A stretch of DNA of 64,000 nucleotides from Fulvimarina sp039652615 (GTDB taxonomy: Bacteria > Pseudomonadota > Alphaproteobacteria > Rhizobiales > Rhizobiaceae). The position numbers and the translations under genes are program-made. The notes beneath the pieces are model-generated. The model made no database searches, was not told where the DNA came from, and saw only the letters and a program-made list of their open reading frames with translations. Shown in pieces: positions 8,363 to 17,282 of the stretch. Location: NCBI RefSeq assembly GCF_039652615.1, contig NZ_JBDJAC010000001.1, forward strand, positions 1 to 64,000, read 5' to 3'. Positions within the stretch are counted from its first letter, which is position 1; every line of letters begins with the position of its first letter.

Positions 8363-9838
8363 TCAGCCCGTCATCGAAGTCGGAGAGGTCGAATGGGTCT
8401 GAGCCTCACGCTGCTCCGCGAAGCGATCACGTTCGCGCCGGAGCATTTCCAAGACGATATCGGCGTAGAAGATCACCTGACGCTTACCTCGCGTCTTGCC
8501 GTGACGCAGCGCCTCGTCGGCTTTCTTCAAGAGAATATCGGGAGTGTCGCCGTCTTGCGGTGCAAGGGAAATTCCGATGGTTGCGCCGACGCAGACAGTG
8601 TCCGCACCGCCAAGGGAGATGGGCCTTTCGACAGACTCGATGATCGATTGTCCGATCGCCGCGATCTTTATCGGATCGAATTTGCTTTTCAGAAGGAGAA
8701 TGAACTCGTCTCCTCCCAAGCGCACGGCGACTTCATTCTCGGCGGCAAAGGTGGAAAGCCGTGCGCCGATCTCTTTCAGCACATCATCTCCGACCTGATG
8801 GCCATGAACATCATTGATCTGTTTGAACCCGTCGAGATCGAGATAGAGAAGACAGAGGGTGTCGTCGGACGTGTTTTTCCCGCTCAGATCCGACGGCTCG
8901 AAGAAGTCATTGAGGAGGGCTCGGTTTCCAAGACCCGTTAGGCTGTCATGGGTCGCCCGATACTGGCTGACGCGGAGCCTATGAGCACTGGCCTTGGCGG
9001 TTTTTGCGAAATAGCGCATCAGGACAATGAAGACGGTGAACAGCACCGCCCAGATCGGTATGGCAGTTTTCAGCAATGTCGTCCCCGGCGTCGCGCCATC
9101 CCAGGTCAGGTGCCCGAGCGTCTTTCCATTTGCGAGGATCAAAGGGATCGACGTGCCGTTTCGCACGTCGTTGTCGAGGCTTTCGCTTCGCATGCGCAGG
9201 TCGGGGAGAAGATAGGTTTGTCCGATTTCGCTCAAGGTCGACGCATCCAGCGTCTGAGCGAAGATCAGAAGATAATAGTCTTTTCGGGGCTCTGGAAGTT
9301 CCGCAGTTGGCGTAATCGGCGCGATGGCGGTGACGACGGGCGCGCCATTGTCGGAAAGGAGCGCTGAAGCCGTTTTTTCTGAATCGCCGCTTCGGTATTT
9401 TGAGATGAGGTCGTCGACCCCGCCCTTGAGGATCGTCCGTAGATCGGCATCCGTGCGCACACCCCCGACATTGGCATAAATCGTTTCTCTGTCCGGAGTG
9501 ATGATTGCCGAAACATTGAAATGATTGTTCTCGAAGACCCAATGGCCGATATTCTCATCGGCCCAGGCGTAATCCCTTTCGACCACAAACTTTTGAAACA
9601 CGTCCTCCCAGGTTGAATAGTCCCAGGCGAGGTCTTCGATTTGCTTCCCACGAACGGTGAGCGCCGAGCTGGCGAGTTGCGCCTCGCGCTTTTGAGCACT
9701 TGTTGTCTGATACTGGCTCAAGAGAAGGATCGTGACAAAAAAGACGCCGAGAAGCATGAACATCAGCGCACCGATGCGCGAGAGGGCATCGTTGATGCTC
9801 TGCTCAGGATTTCTGGTGCGTGGCGAGTTCTTGGTCAT
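8363..9838 (-). CDS. CHASE4-type sensor diguanylate cyclase (GGDEF)
   Basis: A 491-residue inner-membrane protein. Transmembrane segments lie at about 22-41 and 255-275 and enclose a periplasmic domain with the CHASE4 signature (LAWDYSTWEDV near 70-80, WADENIGHW near 92-100). The cytoplasmic GGDEF domain covers about 290-455 with GGDEF at 375-379. The RxxD inhibitory site expected five residues before the motif is absent, so product inhibition through it is unlikely. No EAL domain follows. It probably makes c-di-GMP in response to an external signal. The ATG at 9838 has only a weak ribosome site; the start is moderately certain. Confidence 0.88.
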   Translation of the reverse strand: MTKNSPRTRNPEQSINDALSRIGALMFMLLGVFFVTILLLSQYQTTSAQKREAQLASSALTVRGKQIEDLAWDYSTWEDVFQKFVVERDYAWADENIGHWVFENNHFNVSAIITPDRETIYANVGGVRTDADLRTILKGGVDDLISKYRSGDSEKTASALLSDNGAPVVTAIAPITPTAELPEPRKDYYLLIFAQTLDASTLSEIGQTYLLPDLRMRSESLDNDVRNGTSIPLILANGKTLGHLTWDGATPGTTLLKTAIPIWAVLFTVFIVLMRYFAKTAKASAHRLRVSQYRATHDSLTGLGNRALLNDFFEPSDLSGKNTSDDTLCLLYLDLDGFKQINDVHGHQVGDDVLKEIGARLSTFAAENEVAVRLGGDEFILLLKSKFDPIKIAAIGQSIIESVERPISLGGADTVCVGATIGISLAPQDGDTPDILLKKADEALRHGKTRGKRQVIFYADIVLEMLRRERDRFAEQREAQTHSTSPTSMTG

Positions 9839-10002
9839 GACTCGCGTTGTAGGAGAATTTCTTGAAGAATTCGTAGGCGAGCATCCTTGCTGATGTTGCG
9901 GTTTTCGCCCGATTTTCACCGGTGAGCCGTGGCTGCGCGCCGCAGTTGATGCCGTCCACTTTCCGGCCAACTCATCCGTGAAAGATGCGTAAGGGACGGC
10001 AT

Positions 10003-10170
10003 ATGGGACGATACCTGATCTACGGTGGCAATAGTGGGACCCGTTCGGCCATCGCGAGGCGGCTTACCAAGGCTGACTACGATCTGGCTCTTGCGGGCCG
10101 CAACGAAGCGGTGCCGAAACATATCGGTGGCGATGGTAAAGGCACTTCCAACGGCGTCCTGGGGGATTGA
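10003..10170 (+). pseudogene. Truncated short-chain dehydrogenase remnant
   Basis: A 55-codon frame encodes the start of a Rossmann-fold SDR (RYLIYGGNSG, then SAIARRL and DLALAGRNE, covering the first strand, glycine loop, helix and second strand) and then ends after about 20 unrelated residues. A full SDR needs about 230-250 residues. The glycine loop is GGNSGT rather than GxxxGxG with the final glycine. It lies directly upstream of the photolyase gene; in-frame decay or deletion of a formerly adjacent SDR gene is the simplest reading. A start at 9985 is also possible. Confidence 0.5.
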
Positions 10171-10176
10171 TCCGAT

Positions 10177-11712
10177 ATGACAACCCTGCGTTTCGTTCTC
10201 GGCGATCAGCTGAGCCGCGATCTTTCGTCCCTCAAGGATATGAAAGGCGGCGATATCGTCTTCATGTGCGAGGTGGCGGACGAGGCGAATTACGTGCGCC
10301 ATCACCAGCGCAAGATCGCCTTTCTGTTCTCGGCCATGCGGCACTTCGCGGACGACCTCAGGGATCGCGATGTGACGGTGGACTACATCACGCTCGACGA
10401 TGACGAGAACACTGGCTCGTTCACGGATGAGCTGAAACGGGCGGTGAAGCGTCATGAGCCGGATCGCGTCGTCGTGACCGAGCCGGGGGAATGGCGCGTT
10501 CTTGAGATGATGAAGGACTGGCGGGAAGAGCTTGGCTGCGAGGTCGAGATCCGGCCCGACGACCGGTTTATCTGCGACCACGAGACTTTCGATGCCTGGG
10601 CCGAAGGCAACAAGGAGTTGCGGCAGGAGTATTTCTACCGCGAAATGCGCAAGTCCACCGGCTACCTGATGGAGGGCGACGAACCGGCCGGCGGCAAGTG
10701 GAATTACGACCACTCCAACCGGGAGCCCCTGAAGGAACGGATCACCGCGCCGGAGCGGCCGACCTACAGCGTGGATGAGACGACCGAGGCGGTGCTCGAT
10801 CTTGTGGCGAGGCGCTTCGGCAATCACTTCGGGACGCTCGAAAATTTCGACTATCCGGTCACGCGCCGACAGGCCTTGCATTATCTGCGCTGGTTTCTGG
10901 ACGAGGCGCTGCCCGATTTCGGCACCTATCAGGACGCGATGCGTGAGGGCGCGCCGCTCTTGTTCCACTCCCATCTTTCAGCCCTGATCAATTGCGGCCT
11001 GCTCGACCCGCGCGAGGTCTGCGATCGGGCCGAAGACGCCTATCGGGAGGGACACGCCCCCATCAATGCCGTGGAGGGATTTATCCGCCAGATCATCGGC
11101 TGGCGCGAGTTCATTCGCGGTGTCTACTGGAACCAGATGCCGGACTATGCCTCGTCCAACAAGCTGAACGCCCAGCGCAAGCTGCCGGATTTCTTCTGGA
11201 CCGGCGAGACCGAGCTGAACTGTCTAAAGCAGTCGTTCAAGGAGGTGCGTGAGAGCGCCTACAACCATCATATCCAGCGGCTGATGGTGATCGGCAATTT
11301 CTGCCTGCTCTGCGGCTTCGATCCGCGCGAGGTGCAGGAATGGTATCTCGTGGTCTATCACGACGCCTATGAGTGGGTGGAAATGCCGAATGTGGTCGGC
11401 ATGATCCTTTACGCCGATGGCGGGCTCTTTGCGTCCAAGCCTTATGCCGCTTCGTCGAACTATATCGACAAGATGAGCGATTATTGCGGCAACTGCACCT
11501 ATTCACCGAACAAGAAGGTGGGCGAGGGGGCGTGCCCCTTCAACGTGCTTTATTGGGACTTCATCGCCCGCAACAAGGAGCGGCTGAAGGGCAATCCGCG
11601 CCTCAACCGCACCTATGCGACGCTCGACCGGATGAACGAGGAAAAGCTGAAGCAGTCACGCAAGGAAGCACGCGAGTTTCTCGACGGGTTGGTCGCGACG
11701 GGCGATTACTGA
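10177..11712 (+). CDS. phrB: Iron-sulfur (6-4) photolyase / PhrB-CryB type
   Basis: The 511-residue protein belongs to the bacterial FeS-BCP photolyase/cryptochrome group, which repairs (6-4) photoproducts in UV-damaged DNA with light, using FAD and a ribolumazine antenna. The N-terminal antenna domain begins LRFVLGDQLS. The four [4Fe-4S] cysteines are C349, C437, C440 and C453, matching the known PhrB spacing, and the catalytic-site histidines are in YNHHIQRLM (H364, H365). The C-terminal FAD-binding helical region is complete. GGGGGA precedes the ATG. The upstream SDR remnant may once have been co-transcribed. Confidence 0.92.
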   Translation: MTTLRFVLGDQLSRDLSSLKDMKGGDIVFMCEVADEANYVRHHQRKIAFLFSAMRHFADDLRDRDVTVDYITLDDDENTGSFTDELKRAVKRHEPDRVVVTEPGEWRVLEMMKDWREELGCEVEIRPDDRFICDHETFDAWAEGNKELRQEYFYREMRKSTGYLMEGDEPAGGKWNYDHSNREPLKERITAPERPTYSVDETTEAVLDLVARRFGNHFGTLENFDYPVTRRQALHYLRWFLDEALPDFGTYQDAMREGAPLLFHSHLSALINCGLLDPREVCDRAEDAYREGHAPINAVEGFIRQIIGWREFIRGVYWNQMPDYASSNKLNAQRKLPDFFWTGETELNCLKQSFKEVRESAYNHHIQRLMVIGNFCLLCGFDPREVQEWYLVVYHDAYEWVEMPNVVGMILYADGGLFASKPYAASSNYIDKMSDYCGNCTYSPNKKVGEGACPFNVLYWDFIARNKERLKGNPRLNRTYATLDRMNEEKLKQSRKEAREFLDGLVATGDY

Positions 11713-11797
11713 GGCGGGAGAGACGAGCGTCGCGCGCTTTCCTGTTGCGGCCAGCCGTCTAGCTTCTTCGGCACAGACCGGTTCGGGAGCCAATTGA

Positions 11798-12682
11798 ATG
11801 TTCGAGAATTTCGAAACGCGCATGATCGAGGGCGAGGGTGCCGAGATTTTCGTGCGAACGGCCGGCAAGGGGCCACCGCTTCTGCTGCTGCACGGCTATC
11901 CGCAGACCGGGGCGATGTGGCATGGACTGGCCCCGCGTCTGGCAGAGGACTTCGCGGTCGTCGTACCCGATCTTCGCGGCTATGGCCGGTCGTCCGCGCC
12001 GGCGAACGATGCAGAGAACCACGCCTATTCCAAGCGCATGATGGGCCTGGATATGCTGGCCGTGATGCGGGCCTTCGGGCACGAGACATTCATGATTGCC
12101 GGCCATGATCGCGGCGGACGGGTCGGCTACCGAATGGCGCTCGATCACCCGGACGCAGTGACGAAACTCTCCGTTCTCGACATCGTGCCGGTGGCGGAGG
12201 TCTGGGAGCGGATGGATGCGGCGGCCGCCCTCAAGACCTATCATTGGCCGTTCTTCGCCCAGCCGCATCCGATGCCAGAGACGCTGATTGGCGCCGATCC
12301 GGTCTATTTTCTCGAGCACACGATGGCGAGCTGGACGAAGGCGAAGGATCTGTCGGCTTTCGCTGGTGCGGCAATGGACGAATACCGTGATAACTTTCGT
12401 CGTCCGGCCGCTATCGAAGCCTCCTGCAACGACTACCGCGCTGGTGCGACGATCGATTGGCGGCTCGACCGGGAAAATCGGGAGGCGGGACGCAGGATCG
12501 CATGCCCGACGCAGGCCCTTTGGGGTGCTTCCGGCATCCCGGCAGGCGGCGCCGATCTCGTGGAGATCTGGCGCCACTGGTGCGAGATAGTCGAGGGCGA
12601 GCCGGTCGATGCCGGCCATTTCATCGTGGAGGAAGCGCCGGAGGAGACCTATGCGGCGCTCTCGCGATTCCTGCGAGGTTAA
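11798..12682 (+). CDS. Alpha/beta hydrolase, fluoroacetate/haloacetate dehalogenase-like
   Basis: The 294-residue alpha/beta hydrolase has an aspartate nucleophile instead of serine: D104 in GHDRGGR. R105 and R108, D128 (VLDIVP), H149-W150 (YHWPFF), Y213 (DYRAG) and H274 (AGHFIVEE) correspond one for one to the nucleophile, carboxylate-binding arginines, acid, fluoride-binding His/Trp/Tyr and base of the characterised fluoroacetate dehalogenases. It may therefore hydrolyse haloacetates; the true substrate is unproven. The stop overlaps that of the converging DUF1499 gene by four bases (TTAA shared). Confidence 0.85.
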   Translation: MFENFETRMIEGEGAEIFVRTAGKGPPLLLLHGYPQTGAMWHGLAPRLAEDFAVVVPDLRGYGRSSAPANDAENHAYSKRMMGLDMLAVMRAFGHETFMIAGHDRGGRVGYRMALDHPDAVTKLSVLDIVPVAEVWERMDAAAALKTYHWPFFAQPHPMPETLIGADPVYFLEHTMASWTKAKDLSAFAGAAMDEYRDNFRRPAAIEASCNDYRAGATIDWRLDRENREAGRRIACPTQALWGASGIPAGGADLVEIWRHWCEIVEGEPVDAGHFIVEEAPEETYAALSRFLRG

Positions 12683-13206
12683 CTCGCCGGCAGGGCTTTC
12701 GGGCGCAGGGCGTCGATGATCGTCTGAATGCGTTTTTGGTTGGCGCCAAGATCGGATCGGCCGAGAAGCGCACGGGAGTAAAGAAGCAAACCCGCTTTAC
12801 CCTCGACCGGCCGGACGGCGAGATTGAGCGTATCGGGATAACCCATCAACGGCGTGCGCACGACGTAGCGCTTGGCGAGCGGGTTCTGCCCGTCGTCGAC
12901 GCGGTGGACCGTGCCGGACAGCGCGCCACCCCGGATGATCTCGTCGGCTTCTTTCAGAAGTGCTTCCGGCGTCGTGTCGTAGAGCGGCAGGGTGATCTCG
13001 GCAGGGGTCGCGCAGGCCGCAATCGAACAGGCGAGCGCGTCGTTGGGGTTCGGGCTTCGCTCGATCGCATCAAAGTCGACGGACCCCTGATCGGGATCGC
13101 CGGCGAGACGCCAGACGCGCTCGGGCCCGAGGAGATAGAATGTGCCGGCGGCGGCAACGCCCGCAATGCCGAGGCCGATCAGGGCCCTGTTGAAGATTTT
13201 TCCCAT
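12679..13206 (-). CDS. DUF1499 membrane-anchored protein
   Basis: A 175-residue protein from the ATG at 13206, with one N-terminal transmembrane helix (IGLGIAGVAAAGTFYLLG) and a soluble DUF1499 domain (motifs NPNDALAC, ATPAEI, DDGQNP, SRALLGRSDLGANQKRI). The family has no established activity. Two cysteines (ACSIAAC) follow the anchor. The gene converges with the hydrolase and ends inside its stop codon. Confidence 0.82.
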   Translation of the reverse strand: MGKIFNRALIGLGIAGVAAAGTFYLLGPERVWRLAGDPDQGSVDFDAIERSPNPNDALACSIAACATPAEITLPLYDTTPEALLKEADEIIRGGALSGTVHRVDDGQNPLAKRYVVRTPLMGYPDTLNLAVRPVEGKAGLLLYSRALLGRSDLGANQKRIQTIIDALRPKALPAS

Positions 13207-13386
13207 GGGTGGATACCTCTCTCGCGTTCTCGCGGGTCGGCCTTTGCAGCCGCCGCCTCCTCGCGCAAGCCGGAACAATCGTCAGGGGCCCGCCGTTCCC
13301 ACCCCGACGCACGATGTCCGGTTCTCGCTGAGAATGGTGAAGCCGGATGTCCTCGACAGAAAAAAACATGCCCGGGAGGCATCCTC

Positions 13387-13962
13387 ATGAAAACGATCGC
13401 ACTTTCCGCCCTCGCTTCCGTTGCGCTCCTCGCGACACCGGCCCTTGCCCAGACCGATCAGTCGTCCAGCGACATGGGCAGCGCTTCGAGCGAAAGCGGT
13501 TCGAGCACCATGGAGCCCATGGAGGTGACAATGAATGCACCGGACGGATCGAACCGCGGAACGGTGACCGTGATTCCGACGCCCAACGGCCTGCTGTTCG
13601 AAGCGGAGCTGACGGGTCTCGAGCCGGGTCAGCATGGCTTCCATATTCATGAGACCGGTCAGTGCGGCAACGATTTCTCGGCGGCCGGCGGCCATTACAA
13701 TCCGACGAACAAGGAGCACGGCTACAAGAGCGAAGGCGGTCCCCATGCCGGCGACATGCCGAACTTCACGGCTGACGACAGCGGCAATGCGACCTTCGCA
13801 GTCTTCAACCCGAATCTCTCCGTTTCGGATGGCGATGCACCGGTGATGGACAGCGACGGTTCGGCCATCATGGTCCATGGCGGCGCGGACGACTACCAGT
13901 CCCAGCCGTCGGGCGATGCCGGCGACCGTGTCGCCTGCGGCGTCATCGGCGGTTCTCAGTAA
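13387..13962 (+). CDS. sodC: Periplasmic Cu/Zn superoxide dismutase
   Basis: A 191-residue precursor with a signal peptide ending ALA-Q (about 1-21), a Ser-rich linker (about 23-41) and the SodC barrel. Metal ligands are visible: H86 and H88 (HGFHIHE), H103 (GGHYNP), the zinc ligands in NKEHG and HAGDMP (H111, H120, D123) and H164 (VHGGADDY). C93 and C184 form the family disulfide. The enzyme removes superoxide in the periplasm. A GGGAGG site fixes the start; a longer frame upstream is read-through. Confidence 0.95.
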   Translation: MKTIALSALASVALLATPALAQTDQSSSDMGSASSESGSSTMEPMEVTMNAPDGSNRGTVTVIPTPNGLLFEAELTGLEPGQHGFHIHETGQCGNDFSAAGGHYNPTNKEHGYKSEGGPHAGDMPNFTADDSGNATFAVFNPNLSVSDGDAPVMDSDGSAIMVHGGADDYQSQPSGDAGDRVACGVIGGSQ

Positions 13963-14029
13963 GCGCGTGTCAACGATGTCGCGCCCGGCTGTTCGCCGGC
14001 TCGGCACGCGATACTTTTAGGCTGTCGAG

Positions 14030-14058
14030 AGCGTCGGACGCAGGTCCGGCGCTTTCTT
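14030..14058 (+). terminator. Terminator after sodC
   Basis: A 10-bp stem (AGCGTCGGAC with GTCCGGCGCT, one G-U pair) and a GCAG loop is followed by TTCTTC. Confidence 0.75.
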
Positions 14059-14099
14059 CATGAGTGCTTCCAACTCTTTCCAGACAAGGTTTTCAGTCG

Positions 14100-15116
14100 A
14101 TGCAGGCAGTTGCTCAAGAGGCCGGGCAGGGGGCTGCAAGCCCCGATACACTGAACCAGGCCGTGGACTTCGATCCGTCGATCGCGCTCGGCAAGGTGGA
14201 GTCCTGGGTCATCGGCATCCAGAAGCTGCTTCCGAATATCGTGGTGGCGCTGGTCGTCATCGCAATTTTCTTTGTCGCCGGATGGCTGTTCGACCGCTTG
14301 TTCAACCGTTGGGCGCACCGCCGGGGCCGGGACAACCTTGGCGATGTGCTCGGGGCTTTCATCAAATGGGTCATCATCCTGTTCGGCATCCTCTTGGGCC
14401 TGACGATCGTGATCCCCTCGCTCAATCCGGCCGATCTCCTGGCCGGCCTCGGTATCGGATCGGTGGCGATCGGTTTCGCCTTCAAGGACATCCTCCAGAA
14501 CTGGCTCGCAGGCCTGCTTCTTTTGATCCGTCAACCCTTTCAGGTGGGCGACCAAATCGTCGTCAACGGCTATGAGGGGACGGTGGACTGGATCGAGACG
14601 CGGGCGACGATCATCACGACCTATGACCGGCGGCGGGTCATCATACCGAATGCGGACGTCTATTCGAATGCTGTGACGGTCAACACCGCGCACGAAAAGC
14701 GGCGGTCGCAATATGATGTGGGGATCGGCTATGGCGACGATATCGAGACGGCGCGAACGGTCATTTTCGATGCCCTTAAGCGGGCCGAAGGCGTCGAGGC
14801 CGATCCAAAACCCGATGTGCTGGTCTGGGACCTTGCCGCCTCCTGGGTGACGCTTCGGGTGCGGTGGTGGACCCATTCCGTCCGCACGGACGTGGTTCAT
14901 GCACAAGCGGCCGCGCTGAAGGAGATCAAGTCCGCGCTCGACGCGGCGGGGATCGACATGCCCTTCGAGACGCGCGTGACGCTCTGGCACGACCAGACCG
15001 AGACACTCGATGGTCAGAGAGGCAAGCAGCGCGAGGGTTGGCCGCTCAAGCCGGATCAGGACGCGCCGGGTCCGGCGCGGCTTGAAACCGTCAGCCATGA
15101 CGAAGCCGGGCGCTGA
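14100..15116 (+). CDS. MscS-family mechanosensitive channel
   Basis: A 338-residue small-conductance mechanosensitive channel that releases solutes after hypo-osmotic shock. Three transmembrane segments (about 35-60, 80-100, 107-135) end in the pore helix GLGIGSVAIGFAFKDILQNWLAG, followed by the beta domain (GDQIVVNGYEGTV, RRVIIPNADVY) and a C-terminal alpha/beta domain. The ATG at 14100 is preferred; an in-frame GTG at 14064 would add 12 residues. The C-terminus is charged and probably disordered. Confidence 0.9.
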   Translation: MQAVAQEAGQGAASPDTLNQAVDFDPSIALGKVESWVIGIQKLLPNIVVALVVIAIFFVAGWLFDRLFNRWAHRRGRDNLGDVLGAFIKWVIILFGILLGLTIVIPSLNPADLLAGLGIGSVAIGFAFKDILQNWLAGLLLLIRQPFQVGDQIVVNGYEGTVDWIETRATIITTYDRRRVIIPNADVYSNAVTVNTAHEKRRSQYDVGIGYGDDIETARTVIFDALKRAEGVEADPKPDVLVWDLAASWVTLRVRWWTHSVRTDVVHAQAAALKEIKSALDAAGIDMPFETRVTLWHDQTETLDGQRGKQREGWPLKPDQDAPGPARLETVSHDEAGR

Positions 15117-15129
15117 GCCGCCCGAACGC

Positions 15130-15161
15130 AAAAAGGCGCGGATGGTCAAACCAGCCGCGCC
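15130..15161 (-). terminator. Terminator (minus strand)
   Basis: GGCGCGG and CCGCGCC arms, with an inner TGGT/ACCA pairing, form a strong hairpin at 15135-15161. Read on the minus strand it is followed by five T, so it ends the small gene at 15197-15421. It may also stop the mscS transcript. Confidence 0.8.
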
Positions 15162-15196
15162 CTGCGATCACTATCATTTGTTTCGGCTGAAAACGC

Positions 15197-15421
15197 TCAG
15201 AGGTTCGGGGCGCCGCCAACGCGCATCGCGATACCGGCATGCCCGCATTCGTCGATGATCAGCCGCTGAAGCATGATTGTCGCGGTGGTGCTTTCGCCGT
15301 CGATTTCCTCCGACATCCGCGCCGCGAGGCTTCCGACATCGATCACCGCTTCATGGGAACGACGCAGTTCGACCTCGCGCCGGACTCGTTCACGTAGATG
15401 ATAGCTCATTCTGGCACCCAT
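15197..15421 (-). CDS. Small hypothetical protein (74 aa)
   Basis: This 74-residue protein is charged and helical in its first half (RERVRREVELRRSHEA) and has no signal peptide, membrane segment or recognised domain. The ATG at 15421 is chosen for its GGAGAGG site; an in-frame ATG at 15409 is the alternative. A strong terminator follows it, which supports a real transcript. No function is proposed. Confidence 0.6.
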   Translation of the reverse strand: MGARMSYHLRERVRREVELRRSHEAVIDVGSLAARMSEEIDGESTTATIMLQRLIIDECGHAGIAMRVGGAPNL

Positions 15422-15988
15422 CCTCTCCACGGAGCGCGGGTTGTGTCCCGTCGCTAGCGAGCCTTTTGGGGTTGGCCCGCAATTATGATTTTGCGCATCG
15501 AAAGCCTTCGATCGTCGTCCGCCAGCCATAGGTTCGTCCGGCGCCGCCGCGAATTTCGCCGCAGGCCGATTGAAACAGATCTCTTACCCCCGGAAGCTTG
15601 TCCGAAGGTGGCGCTAAGATAGTAACGCCAGTGAAAGCCTCATAGGCTCAAGTGGTTAACGGATGCGATCAGGCAGGTCGGGCGTCTTTGGCATTCGCCC
15701 GGATTGCTTAGGGATTCTAGATGACGGCGGCATGAACAGGAAGGGCGAACTCTGTGCCCGACCACGATATTTTCATGGTTTGTTCCGCGAAACGGGCCTT
15801 GCGCGCCGGCTCTGACAGAGACGTGAGATTTGTGCCGAGAGCCGTGATCGATCCGTGATTCTTTCGGTGTTTTCGCGGATTGACCTGCTTGCGCAAGGGA
15901 AGTGGGAGGACTAGGGTCCGGCCGCATTTCGCACCTGCAATGCGGTCGCGAAAGATCCACCTATTATCATGCAGCCGGAGTTCTTCCC
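15422..15988. other. Intergenic, no gene seen
   Basis: This 567-bp stretch separates the small minus-strand gene from the aminotransferase. Frames within it have unlike codon use and no ribosome sites. A short AGCCT-CAT-AGGCT palindrome lies at 15636-15648. Promoters for both flanking genes are presumably here. Confidence 0.5.
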
Positions 15989-17194
15989 ATGGCATTTCTT
16001 GCCGACGCCCTCGACCGCGTAAAGCCGTCCGCCACCATCGCCGTCACGCAGAAGGCGCGCGAATTGAAGGCGAAAGGCATGGACGTCATCGGTCTCGGCG
16101 CGGGCGAGCCGGATTTCGACACGCCGGACAATATCAAGGAAGCCGCGATCGCAGCGATCGCACGGGGCGAAACGAAGTACACGCCGGTGTCCGGCATTCC
16201 GCAGCTGCGCGAGGCGATCGCCGCCAAGTTCAAGCGCGAGAATGGCCTCGACTACGAGCCGGCCCAGACCATCGTCGGCACAGGCGGCAAGCAGATCCTT
16301 TTCAACGCCTTCATGGCGACGCTCAACAAGGGCGACGAGGTCATCATCCCCGCGCCCTACTGGGTGAGCTACCCGGAAATGGTCGCGATCTGCGGCGGCA
16401 CGCCGGTCTTCGTCGAAGCCGGGATCGAATCGAACTTCAAGCTGACGCCGGAAAAGCTGGAAGCGGCGATCACCCCGCAGACCAAGTGGTTCCTGTTCAA
16501 CTCGCCCTCCAACCCTTCGGGTGCGGCCTATACGAAGGACGAGATCAAGGCGCTGACCGACGTTCTTCTGCGCCATGAGCATGTGTGGGTGCTGACCGAC
16601 GACATGTACGAGCATCTCGTCTATGGCGATTTCACCTTCCATACGCCGGCGCAGGTGGAGCCGCGTCTATACGAGCGGACGCTGACCATGAACGGCGTCT
16701 CCAAGGCCTATGCGATGACCGGCTGGCGGATCGGCTATGCCGGCGGCCCGCTGCATCTGATCAAGGCGATGGACATGATCCAGGGCCAGCAGACCTCGGG
16801 TGCGGCGTCGATTTCGCAATGGGCCGCCGTCGAGGCGCTGAATGGGCCGCAGGACTTCATTTCGAAGAACCGGGAGATCTTCCAGGGTCGCCGCGATCTC
16901 GTGGTCGGCATGCTGAACCAGGCGAGCGGCATCGAATGTCCTTCGCCTGAGGGGGCCTTCTACGTCTATCCCTCGTGCAAGGGCCTGATGGGCAAGAAGA
17001 CGCCGGACGGCAAGGTGCTGAACACGGACGAGGATTTCGTGACGGCGCTTCTGGAGACCGAGGGCGTTGCGGTGGTGCACGGCTCGGCGTTCGGTCTTGG
17101 GCCGAACTTTCGGATTTCCTACGCGACGTCCGAGGCACTTCTCGAAGAAGCCTGCTTACGAATCCAGCGCTTCTGCGGCTCTCTGAAGGACTGA
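15989..17194 (+). CDS. aatA: Aspartate aminotransferase, class I
   Basis: A 401-residue PLP enzyme of fold type I, class I, resembling rhizobial AatA, which interconverts aspartate/oxaloacetate and glutamate/2-oxoglutarate (many also use prephenate). Key blocks are LGAGEPDFDTP, YTPVSGIPQLREAI, FNSPSNPSGA, and SKAYAMTGWRIGY with the PLP lysine; the C-terminal FRISYATS holds the carboxylate-binding arginine. GGAG eight bases before the ATG fixes the start. The gene stands alone. Confidence 0.93.
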   Translation: MAFLADALDRVKPSATIAVTQKARELKAKGMDVIGLGAGEPDFDTPDNIKEAAIAAIARGETKYTPVSGIPQLREAIAAKFKRENGLDYEPAQTIVGTGGKQILFNAFMATLNKGDEVIIPAPYWVSYPEMVAICGGTPVFVEAGIESNFKLTPEKLEAAITPQTKWFLFNSPSNPSGAAYTKDEIKALTDVLLRHEHVWVLTDDMYEHLVYGDFTFHTPAQVEPRLYERTLTMNGVSKAYAMTGWRIGYAGGPLHLIKAMDMIQGQQTSGAASISQWAAVEALNGPQDFISKNREIFQGRRDLVVGMLNQASGIECPSPEGAFYVYPSCKGLMGKKTPDGKVLNTDEDFVTALLETEGVAVVHGSAFGLGPNFRISYATSEALLEEACLRIQRFCGSLKD

Positions 17195-17251
17195 GGCTCA
17201 ATGAGCCCGCCGGCTTGAACAGTCATGTCGGCGGACCTTTGTAACCAATCG

Positions 17252-17280
17252 TTTCTTGGGGCTGCCGGAGCCCCGAGAAA
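17252..17280. terminator. Hairpin between convergent genes
   Basis: TTTCTTGGGGCT pairs with AGCCCCGAGAAA (one G-U) around a five-base loop. It sits between aatA and the converging kinase stop and could end both transcripts; no clear U tract lies beyond it. Confidence 0.55.
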
Positions 17281-17282
17281 TG

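Noticed and set aside
12457..13386. In-frame upstream extension of sodC
   Set aside because: It crosses two other genes; the signal peptide and GGGAGG place the start at 13387.
15640..15960. 106-codon minus-strand frame upstream of aatA
   Set aside because: Poor codon use and no start signal; treated as intergenic.
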